Part shown: one piece after another, positions 23,001-36,500 of the stretch
How positions within the stretch are numbered: the first letter of the stretch is position 1
Layout: each line of letters begins with the position of its first letter
Source: Epiperipatus broadwayi
Taxonomy: Eukaryota > Onychophora > Udeonychophora > Euonychophora > Peripatidae
Assembly (NCBI GenBank): GCA_028023455.1
Contig: JAQFVV010012497.1
Coordinates: 4,214,001 to 4,278,000 of the forward strand
Direction of reading: 5' to 3'
DNA: 64,000 nt
Made by a program: the position numbers and the translations under genes
The notes under the pieces: generated by a model
Told to the model about the DNA's origin: nothing
Databases searched by the model: none
Seen by the model: the letters and a program-made list of their open reading frames with translations, nothing else

Positions 23001-26000
23001 CATTAAACAAGAGGTCCTACTTCAAACATGTTGTCTGAAAATTTATTTTATGTTGATCAAAGATTATTGATGTTAAACTTTAAAATTATTTATTTGGATT
23101 TTTAGGCTGATCAAATTTCTGAGACATGGAACTCTTGCCAATAATAGTAAATGTAATTTATTTTTCGATTCATTAAAGAAGAAGAATATTGCTTGTTTTC
23201 AGACAATGATTCCATTATCAAATAAAAAATAACATGCCATTTTTTGCTTGCTTGAATAATAAAATAAATGTGGTGCATTATATGCAATATAAGATATAAA
23301 GATTGAAGTTCGGTGGCTATCATTAAAATTTACAAATAAAATACTGTCATTTGCTGATTATAATCACCTTAAATCATTTTTTAGCTGCAGTGAAAGAAGC
23401 ACATGGATTTAAAAATATCATAAGACTATTAAATCCACAGATGACAATCTTTTATGTGATAATGATAATATTTTGAAGAGGTGAAGAAAGTATATTGATT
23501 GTCTTTTGAATAACAGTACCTTAGATAATTACTTTTAATGACATGTACACACTTTAATAAAGTTAAAGTTTCCCCTTTTATCTTAAAAGATCTTTGTAAA
23601 AGTTTTAATTTATATTTTGCTTCAAAATTATTGAAATTATTTAGAAATGTATGGATATATGAATTGTCCATTTGATCTTGAAAATTCGTCAATTGGTACA
23701 ATTTATTAAAAAAAATTAAAAATGAGGAAACACTGTAATAACATAGTCACCTATTGCTGCAAAATGGTTCCAAAATGTTATTGAAAAAATTGTTTCATTT
23801 AATCATAAATGAAAGTGGTTACAAAAGATTTAGTATGATTTTAAAAATCAAAAAGTATTATAATTTTGTTGCTAAAAAAAATGTCAGAAAACTGTCATGA
23901 ATAAAAGTATTATTATTTATACATTGCTTTTTAAAACCTATGCTAATCCTGTCATTGAAGTATAAAAAATTAAAGACAATACTAATACTGCTTCATAAAA
24001 AGAAAATATTGAAATCATTGAATATAACCTTCATGCACTTTCAATGTTAAGCAGCCTTGTCAAAGATGACAGTTACATTCAAAATAAAAACAGAAATATG
24101 AACATATTTAAATGTGCATATCCCAAAAAAACACAAAACTAAACATAACTGAGTCTATATTGTTAATGAATCATGGCTTTTTAATTTTATGTTTCTTGTC
24201 ATTATATTTAGTACAAGTCATTTATACTTCTTTAGGTTTAAAAACATTATCAAATATCCTTTTGTATTATTATGGTTGAGAGTGAATATTAATGGTAGGT
24301 TAAAACAGCATATATATTGTAACAATAGAAAGAATAAAAATATAATCTTACAATCAATTTTATCATAAAAACTATTCGTAGGCAAATATGTAAGTCATGT
24401 ATATACTAGATCATGAATAAGTATGACAAAATCATTTATTTATCCAGACTTATAAATATTTCTAATTCTTGAGCACTATGTAAATCAGAATATCTATCCA
24501 ATGTGTGCACTCTAAATCCCTCTACCCACTACATTTAGCCCATTATGGTCAACACATAAAAAACATAGATTCTAAGAACTGATCCTAATTATTATATTAG
24601 TAAAATTGACAGAATGCACAATAATTTGATCTTTTATTAATCCTGAAATAAGACACATGAATGGATGAATGAATGATTGAAATGAAATGAGAATCACCAA
24701 GTAGATAAAACAATGAATTTATTTTCATAATTATATATGTAATGTAGCAAAGGACAATTGAATAACAACCATAAAATAAATAAATAAATGACTAAGTACC
24801 TGATATGTACAATTTAAAATTCTGCCTACTATATTGCTCCATGGAAAAATGTTAAGACTTTTCTTTAATGTTTCAAATAATTTTGTTTAGATAAAGAAAA
24901 AATTATGTGTCACTGCTCCAGATTAAAATACAAATTTATTCTTAGGTAAGGACACATTCTAATTCTTGTACCTGAAATCATTCCTCATTCAGGTTGTATT
25001 TTATGCATATTATTTGTGAGCATTTTCATTTATGAATTTGGGCAGAGATATTGAATGACTATTTTTAAACTATTTATGCCTCAAATATTCCTTTTTCAAA
25101 ACATTAATACTATAGAACAAATATTTTTCATTGATATCTGTGTTTTTCTTTGTCCATAAGACAAATACAGACACACCAGCTCTGGGCACTAATATATCAA
25201 GCCTATTATACATATCATATATGTAAGATTATTTTTGTACATAGTGTGTGCTAAGTTTAATAATGGAACTACTAATTACTACCATCTCTATTTTATAATG
25301 TCATATTTAATATAATATTAAACTATTTTTTCTATAAAACAAATCAGGAGGTTTTGACAATAAAAAAAAATAGACCTGGCCAATTTCAACAAAATATAAC
25401 TTTAATTTAATTTAAAGGTAATGTTGCTATTTTGTTTTTATAAGTGTCTCTCATCTCATTCCCCTCATATTACTACCATCCACTACCAATTTACAAATAT
25501 TTTTTAAAAAGTTTAAGCTAATTGCTATGCATATATTAAAACTGTCAATCTTTCTATACTGATAATAAAAATTAATTACATAAATCTAATTTTAAAAACC
25601 GCATATCATACGCTAGGAGTTATAAAATTACTATCGTATTTAAATTTTTCTCTATATTTAAATTTTAATTGCCATTGTACAATGATTTAAACTAATTAAT
25701 CAGGTAACTGACATGCATATATCAAGTAACAACAGGTACTAATATAAATTGCGGTTTACCCACTTGACAATTACAAAACTCCAAAAAGTTATAAAGTATA
25801 TACTTAATAGCTCTTCAACAATCTCCTTCACATTCTGTAGAGGAATGACCTATTACTGTTTAACTGACTATTCAGTTGTTTAAAAAATGTGAAATATGAT
25901 ATGTGACTATTTTTGCAACTTAAGTTTATTCCGGGAGGGAGGGGTTCTTTTGAAATAGAATTACTTGAAAAAATAAAATATAGCTTTTACTGAAAACTAA

Positions 26001-26099
26001 AAATTAAAATACAATTTTTACATTATAAACAAATAACATCATTTTAATAAATAACAATACAGTAATTATTGCCATAGTGTAGAAATAAAACTAGCCAAA
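23001..26099. other. Featureless AT-rich DNA
   Basis: Several short open frames (23111-23323 and 23429-23701, minus strand) show no domain. I see no element ends or RNA genes. Confidence 0.4.
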
Positions 26100-27410
26100 C
26101 TTAACAATAAACAAAAAATAAAAATACTGAATTAAAGTAAATAGACAAAATAGGTATTACATAGGCTAATAAAATTTGAAATATGGAATGTAATGGAAGT
26201 CGATTTATTAACAAAATTGATATAAGTTTATATATTTTAGTTGACATTTACTTATGAAAAAATAATTTGGACCATTATTATTTAAAATATAGCTACAGAG
26301 CTTTTAAACATTTATGTTGTATCGGCATCTGAAATGCTAAAACAAGAAATAATCGTAAATCTATAATTATGGGCAGGTTCAGAATTGGTTCGATAGTGTT
26401 ATAATATTCCTTTACTTAGCCGTCTGCCTAGACAGAAAATATACAGTACATATGAAACCATTATTTTATATACTGTTTACAAGATACTTATCAATGTTTG
26501 AGGGAGAATTCTGAATACGTTTTACATATAAGATACTTGCATGGAGTTGGCCTGACGTTTATTTAATTTAATTGGACATACTAATTTGACATTGTGGAAA
26601 AGATAAATTATTCGAGTAAGATATGCTTCTTCATAAGACTTTAATGTTGTACTACCACTCCTACCATTAAAAAAAAAAAATAGATATAGAACCATTCTTC
26701 TAGATAAAGATAATATTAATATGCAACATTTATTTCAAATGTAATAAATCCCCGACTTCGAGATTTACCATTTAGTTTAATAAATTTTACATGGGACGAC
26801 AACGTGAAAGCTAATTTTGTTTCTTTTAAGTTTCATAAATTCTGTGACTAAAGAAAAAAAATCAATTACATATTGTGAACATAATGCTTTTAAACGGGAA
26901 AGGGTCAACATGATGTTAATAAAAATTAATTGACAAGATAAATTTATAATCCGAACCTGAACTACTAATAGATCTTCAGCCTTCCATTGAGTTTTTTCTT
27001 GAACGCCCTCTATCAGAATTTTTAATAATTATGGTCGCAATCTGCGTATGATTACATAATTTCATTAATATGTAACATTATCGTCGCAAATAAATTTATG
27101 AATTATAATGTAAAATATTAATACTGTATTCTAAATTACAGCTTTCAGAATAATTATACGAAGTCGAAAAAGTAAAAAAAAAAAAAGGAAAGAAACTGAT
27201 CTGTTTTCATTCAGGAAGAAAATACCATAATTAGTAAATTTAAAACAGAACTAAGCTAAACGAAAAGATATTTTTTGCATATTCTTTTTCCCTCAATAAT
27301 AAAAATTAGGAAGCTCTAATAACATTCTTTTCAGATTCAGGTTCTTGATTACTTTATATATGTAATAACGAACACGATAATTTAGATGTGATATAGCTAT
27401 ACTCATGCTA
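26100..27410 (-). promoter_or_regulatory. CpG-retaining patch, candidate promoter of TMEM230
   Basis: CpG is very rare in most of the window, but this stretch keeps one roughly every 40 bp (for example 26757-26763, 26795-26803, 27032-27043 and 27082-27087). It contains no recognisable transposon. The only comparable unique-sequence patch surrounds the LMAN2 start codon. Unmethylated promoters keep CpG in methylated genomes, so this could be the start region of TMEM230, 7-8 kb upstream of its first coding exon. No core promoter motif or 5' exon could be picked out. Confidence 0.3.
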
Positions 27411-27527
27411 CCAATGGTCTAGATAGAAGAGGCAAAACTCACTATACGTATTGTCACACACAGCAAGCTAGAGTAATCAATGGATGCCAGAAGGCTTGTG
27501 CATAAAATTCCCATTTAGTGCCTACTC

Positions 27528-27587
27528 ATTCAATATCCCCAGACTAATTTCTTGCTTGTGGCCTTCGTCAGTGAGGAGCCTTGGATC
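27528..27587 (-). ncRNA. Hammerhead ribozyme motif, copy B left arm, core intact
   Basis: On the minus strand: outer stem I ATCCAA with TTGAAT (five of six pairs), inner stem I TCCTCA with TGGGGA (six pairs), CTGACGA, then stem II (GGC with GCA, one mismatch). GAAA, TTA and the GTC cleavage triplet follow. All invariant core bases are present, so this is one of the best candidates for activity. Confidence 0.65.
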
Positions 27588-28081
27588 TGAGACCACTGCA
27601 CCTAGATCTTAGGATCTAATGCAAACCTATAGCAGCCACCTTTTATCTCCACTTAACTACGAGCCTTAGACTGAAAACACCTTAATGTTTTCAATCCAAG
27701 CCCATTAGCTTATATAATCCTATGGGTCTAACTCAGTTCAGCACCCATACATTTTGGTGTCTTTGGTTCTTAAATAACCATAGCCACCACTATCCTATTA
27801 GGCAGGATTGGTTTTAAGCCAATAAACATCCCATGACCACCACTTCTTATGCTTGTGTATAACTGTTGTTAAAACAGGCAAAACTCACTATACGTATTGC
27901 CACACACAGCAAGCTAGAGTAATCAATGGATGCCAGAAGGCTTGTGCATAAAATCCCCATGTAGTGCCTATTCATCCAATATCCCCAGACTAGTTTCTGG
28001 CTTGTGGCCATCAGTGAGGAGCTAAAAGGTGGCTGCTGGAGGGTTGCATTAGATCCTAAGATCTAGGTGCAGTGCTCTCAG

Positions 28082-28140
28082 ATCCAAGGCTCCTTACTGA
28101 CGAAGGCCACAAGCCAGAAACTAATCTGGGGATATTGGAT
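28082..28140 (+). ncRNA. Hammerhead ribozyme motif, copy C right arm
   Basis: Outer stem I ATCCAA/TTGGAT (six pairs), inner stem I TCCTTA/TGGGGA (six pairs with wobbles), CTGACGA intact, stem II GGC-CACAA-GCC, GAAAC intact. The cleavage triplet is ATC instead of GTC, which breaks one of the two stem III pairs. The left arm of copy C (27975-28020) has lost two core bases. Confidence 0.6.
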
Positions 28141-28429
28141 GAGTAGGCACTAGATGGGGATTTTATGCTCAAGCCTTCTGGCATCCATTGATTACTCTAG
28201 CTTGCTGTGTGCGGCAATACATATAGTGAGTTTTACCTATTTTAACAACAGTTATACACAAGCATAAGAAGTAGTGGTCATGTAATGGTCTAGATGTGAT
28301 GCAAAGTGAAATAATTTTTGGTTTATGGGGATTAACCTGTTATCTGTATATAAATTCAGAATAAACACGACCTCGCACAAAGTACGATTAAATATTTTAT
28401 TCAACTTATATATAAATTGATTTACAATC

Positions 28430-30100
28430 ATATACCATTTGCATAATAACATGGTAGATATAATGTCTAGCGACTTTTAAAGCAAGAGACTTCAGGTGCC
28501 CTTTTAGGTGTACCTAACCCTTCCAGCTATAACTTGGTGACTTATCTCATGTTCAGGTACAGTGATATTTTCAACTGTATCATAACAGTTTGTCTCATAT
28601 CAGGTTAGTTACCTAGCAATTTCCGTTTCGTAAACTTGCCTCTTTCTTTACAAATTTGTGAATGTGTTTACTGCCATTCAGCTCTGATAGTGACCTCCAA
28701 ATGAATAGCAGCTCATTGATTCATTGAGTATCTTCACTTATTGGCCTAATGATGTCATTGGTTATTTCTTATCTATACACATGTTCAATGATCTGTAGCG
28801 ATGAATGATGAATCTGATAAAAGGCAATTTGGACAAGTTCATTATTTGAAGGTAATTTAGCATTCTCTTTCCCTGGCTAAAATTACCCTTGGAAAATGTA
28901 GTCACTGATATACATGGAAGGCAGTCTGTCTCTTCTTGGCTTCTTTAGATCTGCTTCCATTATTATTAGAGATGGTATTTTCATTCATGTCTCTGGTGTC
29001 TCGAAACATAGATGTGTCATCATTAGATCTGGTGTTTTCATTAGAAAGTCTGATATCTGCATCTTGTACTCTTTGTATTGCTGGTTGGTGACTCTTCATT
29101 ATTAGTTGGTAACCCATTATTTAGCCTTAACTGGTGTCAGTGCCTGTGGGGTTGCTGTCTACTAAGGTTTAAACAATCAATCTGCAATCCTTTTTGTTAA
29201 TCACTAATGTTGGACCTGTTTGATTATTCCCTTGAACATATGGCATAGGACTTGACCATCTATCCACATTTTATTTTCATGACCATGGTGACTAAACCTA
29301 AGGATCTCATAGGTTTGTTCTAGGGTTCAGATCTAGTTTTTATCAATTAGATTTGTTATAGTACTTTAATTTTTTTCTCTTTGTGAACTGGTTCAATCTA
29401 ATCACTGTAAAGCTCAAGTGATTGAAACAGTCATAGCTAATAAATTGTTGTACCTACCAGCTGACATAATATGTACATAAATCCTTTTACTATGCATAAT
29501 AACTTTAACTCTTGTTTGACCCAAAAATGATATTTGATTGTCTTGAGAATCATTCTACTGCTAGGATACAGGTGATGATTTTTTATTAATGATAGGCACA
29601 TATTTTTGATTTAATAGACATTGAAAATTTGGTCTCCAGTTCCATTATTATTGATATATCATTAATAACAATTCTGTGTTTTCAGGCTGAGTCAATGTCT
29701 TTCACATTATTTATACAGATATTGATGTGATTTGATTTTACTTTGCCTTTACAGTTTTTGAAAATGAATTCTTCCATTCTTTTCAGCACAATTTGCTTTT
29801 TCTTTTTAAAACTATCAGTTTCAATATGTTTTGAGTCATTTACCAAAAATTGCAAACCATATTTCAGAATGGACATGCCATATGTGCATGTTCTGGTTTG
29901 CTACATCTGTAACAAACTCTCACAATACTATTATTCTTAATAGATCCTTTAAGTTTGTTCTGATCAGAAAATAATATTCTACTAAGAATACTTCCTACTG
30001 TCTTAACAATGCAAATAGTCTTTTCTCTTTTTTCTTATTATCTTTGCTCATTTAAGTTAGTGTAGAACCCAATCATGATAAGCTTTTCATGCCTTTGGTT
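28430..30100 (-). pseudogene. Internally deleted Ty3/gypsy element
   Basis: Reading the minus strand: a gag tail, then a perfect CCHC knuckle CYRCSKPEHAHMACPF (29867-29914) and a second damaged one starting VCNFW. A protease-like strand (VINDISIIMELE) lies near 29.65 kb. About 300 bp further the frame already reads as the integrase C-terminus (VDRW..., QTGPTLVINKKDCRLIV near 29.2 kb). RT, RNase H and the catalytic core are missing, so most of pol was deleted. A unique tail (28902-29117) and possibly an LTR follow towards 28.45 kb. No matching second LTR was found. It differs in sequence from the 12-18 kb element. Confidence 0.6.
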
Positions 30101-30689
30101 ATCTTCCTGTACTAACAGGAATTGTATATTTGTGCAATCACATTACGATTCTTTCATTATATTCACAGCAATGTTGACTCCAATTCTCTTTTTACCTATT
30201 TTTTAATGAATAACCAAATATTTGAAATGCAAAATAATTTATTTGAAGCTAGATACTTTCGATACCATATAGTATCATAATCATAGCATAATAAAAGGGA
30301 AGGAATTAGCAACAGTTATTGGGTACCAACAAAGGATTGACAGTATTTGTAGACTGAGAGCCCCTAATTGTGAGCTTTGCCAAAGTAGTCATAATGATCT
30401 CATGTTGGAACTGAATTTAGGACATAATTTTTCACTTGGCAAAGATTTCTCAAAATCCATTGCATATTATAGAAAAGTCCTTGAAGTGGTTATCTAATAA
30501 TGGACTGCCTCACCTAACTTGGCTAGAATGTTGTACCTGGAAAATTAATTCTTATAAAAATAATTATAATATCAGTATTAAAGGAAAAGCAAAAGGCATT
30601 GATAGTAATAAAAATAAGTATTTTAAATATAATTTGTTTCTAAATATAGTTTAAATAGAATGTGCAAACTTTATTTGATGAAAACTCTT

Positions 30690-33520
30690 TAAGATCTGAA
30701 TGAAGGACAACATTAGTAATTAAAAAACTGTCAATATGTAAAATCGATGTAACTGCTCTTAGTGAAACTCATACAGAGTTTTTTTTGGAATAACAGATCA
30801 ACTAGTGAAAGAAGACCACATAGTGTTAGATTTTCTGTAAAGTCTAACTTAATATCTTCTAATTTTGGAATTGATTGATATGCCAATGAAAAGCTAATAA
30901 TATTAAAGCTTGCTTGTTGTAGTAATGTATGCTTCAATATTAGATCAAGATAAAGAAAACTTACTTTTTTCTGTATAACCTTGTAACATAAATATCATTA
31001 AAAAAACATTTTTTTCTTCTTGGAGACTTTAATATAGTAACAAAAATTTTTTAACAGCTTGTATAAGTATAAATAAATGATCATATGATATTTTAGAGTT
31101 TAATATATATATATTGGACAAACGGGAAATCACTTTCCAGAAGATGTTAGAAATATTGATAATGAATGGCCTAGTCCTGTTGAATTTTTGAACACACTGA
31201 TTGATTATCACAAATAACTTGTTTGGGCTGTAAAATCATTATGAAGGAAAGATGAATGCATTCATATTTAAAATAGTGGCATCTAATAAGCTATATTATA
31301 ATAAATCAGATTACAAGATAAATTCATATAACTTGAACACTTATTAGAAAATATTCTTGAATAGATAATAGAATAGCAGGTTCCAAAGCTAAAATGATGA
31401 CTGAATTAAAATGTCTTATTCCAATCATATTCATAAAAAATTTGATATTCATTCTTTAGAAATATCTACTGCCTAAGCAAAATTTAAGCATTTATTGAAC
31501 ACTAAAATTGTTAATTTGGAATCCCAGAATGATACTAGAATATAAATTATCTTAAGAAATGCATAAATTTATTCTTACATTCTCTCTCTTACATATACAA
31601 AAAAATAATACTTCTGTTTTGATAATGGTCCTTTTAATTGTGATATTTTCGATTTAGCAAAATAAATTGAACATGGAGCTTAATAACAGCAAGAAGGCTT
31701 AAAAGTGATTGTTGGATTAGAATTGCAAAACAGATGTAAATAGTAATCAATCTTGTCAGTTTAGATTTATTTTTGACCAATGAAAATAATATTTTGAACA
31801 AGTAGAGATAGTATTTTAATCATCTGTTGAATAACGAAACAAAAATTGAGATGATGACTGTTTATGGTATATACTTTCCAGCCATTCATTTAGATTTGAA
31901 CAAAAAGTAAAAAAAACAACAACAGCTATATATAATATTAAAAATGGAATATTTACAAATCATGATAAAAGTACTTGAAGTTGTAAAATATGATGGGTTA
32001 TATCATCTTCAAAAATATGGATTTTTTGTTACCAGTATAAAGATTTATGAAATTGTGCCATCACATATCAAAAATGCTTCTATTATTTCAATTTTTAAAA
32101 ACAAAGAAGATATAAAAGACAGCAATAATTTTTTTGAACTATCATTTTATCGACTATAGCAAAAGTACTTTCAATGATTTTATTGAATAGATTATTCCCA
32201 GTCATAGACAAATGATACCAGAGATTGAATGTGACTTTAAAGCATTAAAAAATTATGTATTGTGTAGATTTTATTGCTAGGCAAATGCAATAAAAGTGTT
32301 GGGGATGAAAGTGTGATTTATATAAATACTTTTATTGATATGGTCAAGACATTTATTTGACTTAATTGGTCAAACACATTTATGGCACTATTTGAAATTA
32401 TCAAAGTTTACTCATATAATACAGCTTCTACATGATAGAATTAGAGGAAGTGTTATTATATCAGGTAGAAAATCTGAAACACTTGAAATGAAAACTGGTT
32501 TAAACAAGAAAGTGTAATTGTTCCAACATTGTTTTGATTTTTATGACTGTGGTTATTAAAACTTTGCAGATGGCTTAACAAAATGGGATATAATTTTGGT
32601 GCTGGAATTTTTAAATTGAATAAATTAAAATCAGAAACAATAACTTTATACTTTTGGTTTTTGGATTTATATTATGCTGATTGTGTTGTTTTTGCATATT
32701 CAAAAGATGATCTACAGGATGTATTTAATGCTTTGAATACAGTATATGAATAATTTGAATTAATAATTGATGTTTAAAAAACTCGTCCTTTATAAGCCAG
32801 TGATGGGGAAAAAAAATTCAACTTCTAACTTGAATGGTTATCAATTTGAGAATGTGGGTTAACTTAAAAATCTTAGTAGCTTTTTAAAAAAGCAAAATAG
32901 ATTTAGATATTAAAATGCAATACAGACTCCAGTGTGCTATTGATACTTTTAACATATTAAGATAGAGTATTTTATTATATATATATATAATTATGGCAAT
33001 TAAATTATTTGGATATAGAACTACTATTTTACTTAACCTGCATTACAAAAGTGAGACGTCAGTTCCCTAAAGACGTAACATATAAACATTAGAAATGTAA
33101 TTTTCTAAAAATATATTTAGTATGATCTTCAGTTTCCTATATATAATACTATAGAGATCACTGCTGTAAAATATTTTCATTGAGCTTAACATGTGAATCA
33201 AATAAATGATGAAAGATTTTCTATTTTATGGCGAATGTGACCATGGTTTTCTTGGGAGAGACAAATCCTATTTATGTTATAAAGATGCTTTCAAAAACAA
33301 TCTCATTTGGATGATATATTTGAAGATAGAATACAATAGAGAGCCAACATTGGATAATATGTTGTAATTTTTCAGAAAGAAAAGTTTTCTATAGATGAAG
33401 TTAAAAGTTAGCAGGACAAATATCAAATAAACAGAATAATAAATCAGCATGCTTTATATGTAAATATTTTTGTGGTGTATAAATTGATTTGCATAATCAT
33501 TGCAAAAAACATCTCTAGTA
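30690..33520 (+). pseudogene. LINE with endonuclease, RT and C-terminal zinc finger, decayed
   Basis: A single non-LTR element can be followed in order. The endonuclease has TALSETHTEFF at 30753, RSTSERRPHSVRFSVKSNL near 30.8 kb, and LLGDFN at about 31017-31035 as the catalytic block. RT pieces include a palm entry near 31.95-32.1 kb (ASIISIFKNKEDIKDSNN), a primer-grip-like RIRGSVIISGRKSETLEMKT near 32.45 kb, and YADCVVFAYSKDDLQDVF near 32.67 kb, where YADD has become YADC. Post-RT YLCYKDAFKNNL lies near 33.27 kb. At about 33450-33510 is a C2H2-like finger (CFICKYFC ... DLHNHC). The element is about 2.8 kb with many stops. The same lineage is at 667-2520. Confidence 0.7.
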
Positions 33521-36500
33521 TATTATTATTGTCTTGGAATAGCCACATACTTGTTTGCAAATATCTGTGCTGATGATCTAAAATGATTTCTAAAAAGACA
33601 AATTTCTATATATAGATCGCATACACACAAAAACACATTTCTATTTTCTACTACCATTCGCAAACTATAGTCACTAATTTATTAGCTAGCATAATCATTA
33701 ACTTATTATTGCAACACTAAACTACTTTTCTTTTTTTATATTTTATTAATAAAGACAAATTCATTAAATCTATTATGCTATCATATATTCTTAGTTTTTG
33801 TCGCAACAACCAAAAGAAAAGCTAAAAAGTTTCACTCTACTTCATCTTTGATTCTTCCATTCTACATACAAATTTTCTAAGCATTTTTTAACATTTCATA
33901 TATAAAAAATGTGGCCAATATTCTTCCATACATTTTCTATGTAAACCTGTAATTTATTTCAAAAATTCTTATTATACTATTGCCTCCTTTGCACCAATAA
34001 CATTAAGCTCTTCTAGTTTTATTATACATATATATATATTGTAATGGTTAAACTATATACCTTTAAATAATTTAAATTTATGGCATTAAACATCAGGAAA
34101 TAGACCAGCACATACATTATATATATATATGATGATGATGACTACTACATAGCCAGAATATGCAATATCAGGCTAGATTCTGTAGAACGTAAATTACTCC
34201 CGATGAAATGAAAATGGAATAATTATCCAGATCATACAGTATTACATATAAAGATGTTAACACACTATTTAAATCAATAACAAAACAATAGTTCATTACA
34301 AAATATTATAATTATCAGAGAAATACAATTTTTTTTTTCCCCCAATAAAATCATTTCTCCAATCTCTTTTTTTAGTTCACAAGCACAGCTGAAAACAATA
34401 GTTATTTATAAAGTGTCTATGGTTTAATTTGATTAATTTTAAAATCTTAATTTTTCATTTGAATCTTATAATAACAACTTTTTTTTAATAATCAAGTACG
34501 TTAGCTACATAGTAAATCCTTGGCCTTTGACACCCTGAATATATAGATATGTATAGCCAATCATACAAATATAACATTTATTTATAAGCTTTATAGCATA
34601 GTAACATACATATATCTAATATAGGAAAATTATAATTAGTACATCTTTCTTACAATGATAATTCTAGCAATTATACTGCGCTTCAAACGCTCGTTGGTGA
34701 AGTTAGAAAAATCATAGTTAAATATCAGACTAAGCGCTTTTCGAGGTCTTTTAACCTCATATTCATAAACGAAGAATTATAAACTAGGAAGTGGCCACTT
34801 TAGATTGCTCATTTCAATATACTGTATATATAAGTGGATTAAAGATTTGCCAATATGTTGTTAGAAATAAGTTAGATACCGAACCAGTAGTAATGTTCAA
34901 GAAGAATAGAAAATAGGTGAAGGCTAAACAAAAAAGGGAAATATTTGTAAAGATGGAAAATAGAATATAAATTGTCCAGAATTAAGAAATACTGTTTATT
35001 TACTGACATATTCTAAGCCTAAACACAGAAAACATTTAACAATATTGTGTACATATTATGCAGAAATCATTTCAATGAATAGTAGAGGAAATTGGGAAAA
35101 AAAAATTTTGTATGGGGTGATTGTTAAATAGTTACAATTTCTATCTGTCATGTCATTGTAACACTGAAAAAAACCATTGTAGAATTCATGTAACCCATTT
35201 GTTGTACAATAAAATATATTACTGAAAAAAAAAAATAAAAGAATAAAAAATTGTAATTTTAATATATATTATTGATAGTAATTTGGTCAATAGTTATAAA
35301 ATAGTGTTATCATTGTAGAAAGATTCATAAAATCAAATTGAGGGAAGATGCCAGAGAAAACAGAATAATGCCAAAAAAAAAAAAAACCAGTAAGATAATT
35401 ATGTTCAACAAATGATTTAAATGGAAATTTGTGTTTTTTATTTTTCTCAGGGAAAGGGAGAATTGCAACAGCTCCAAGGTAACATTTTGAAGGATGTAGA
35501 AAATAAACAATAATAAAAAAAATTAGAACACAAAATAGATATCAAAGCCATTCGGTTAACCACTTAAGATATTTAATTTAACAGCTCTTATTATCAATGG
35601 AAGTAAATAATAGTCATGCAAATATTAGACCACAATTTTTGTCTTAGTCATAAATGATTGAGCATAGTCACATATGACAATGTTGAATGAATACAAACAT
35701 GCACACAATCAAGTTAATACATTGATAATAAATAATTTTGTTGAATTATTTCATAAAAAAATAGAAATTATTATTTTTATACAATATTAACCTATGAAAT
35801 ATATTGTCATTTTATTTATGATAATTAATTTTATTGAATGGAAAAATATGATGAAACAGAATGCATTATATTTTATTCTAGAACAAAATAAGATTTTAAT
35901 AGAAAAATCAACAGAAGTTTTTTTAAAATTTATAAGAAAATAAAAATATTTTTATTTATTTTGGATATTGTTGAATAATGCATGATAATTATATCTATGT
36001 TTAAATACAAAGGTTTTAAAATTATAAGGAACTAGAGCCAGGTTTAAAGTGATAAACTATATATATATATATTGATTGGCAAATGCTTTCCTTTTCACAA
36101 TATTGTAATAGAAATCAGGCAAAAATATGTTTGATTATATAAGAAAATAAAACAAAAGAAATAGATATATATTTAAGATAACTATGTATTTTACACATTT
36201 AATGGCTAACATGTAATAAAAATGGCTTTAAATGCTTGTGCCATTATCTAAATGTTGTGGGAAATTACCCAGGTTAGCGTAATGTCTTATTTTAATTAAT
36301 AAGCACATTTGATAATGCGTAAAATATCGGTTTTGACTTATTTCTGTAATAAGGCTGGTTCAAATTTCAGACAAACAAGAGCTACAAAAATCAACTTTGC
36401 ATCATTTTAGAGAGAATGAAAAGGTCTATATATATATATATAGTAAGGCACATTTCATTAATGAGACATTAAAAACTAAAAAGGTATACTGTTTGAATTT

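Larger units (their letters stand above)
27425..28283. mobile_element. Foldback element copies B and C (compound insertion)
   Basis: The 12-mer AATGGTCTAGAT lies directly outside both ends (27413-27424 and 28284-28295), a clear target duplication for the whole compound. Copy B (27431 to about 27824) has a left arm and an internal region but no closing arm. It runs into an inverted tail (27828-27867) and then copy C (27868-28262), which has both arms and the usual right tail. So C carries the tail at both ends, inverted. The internal part of B extends the family's sequence beyond what copy A keeps. No protein is encoded. Confidence 0.7.
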
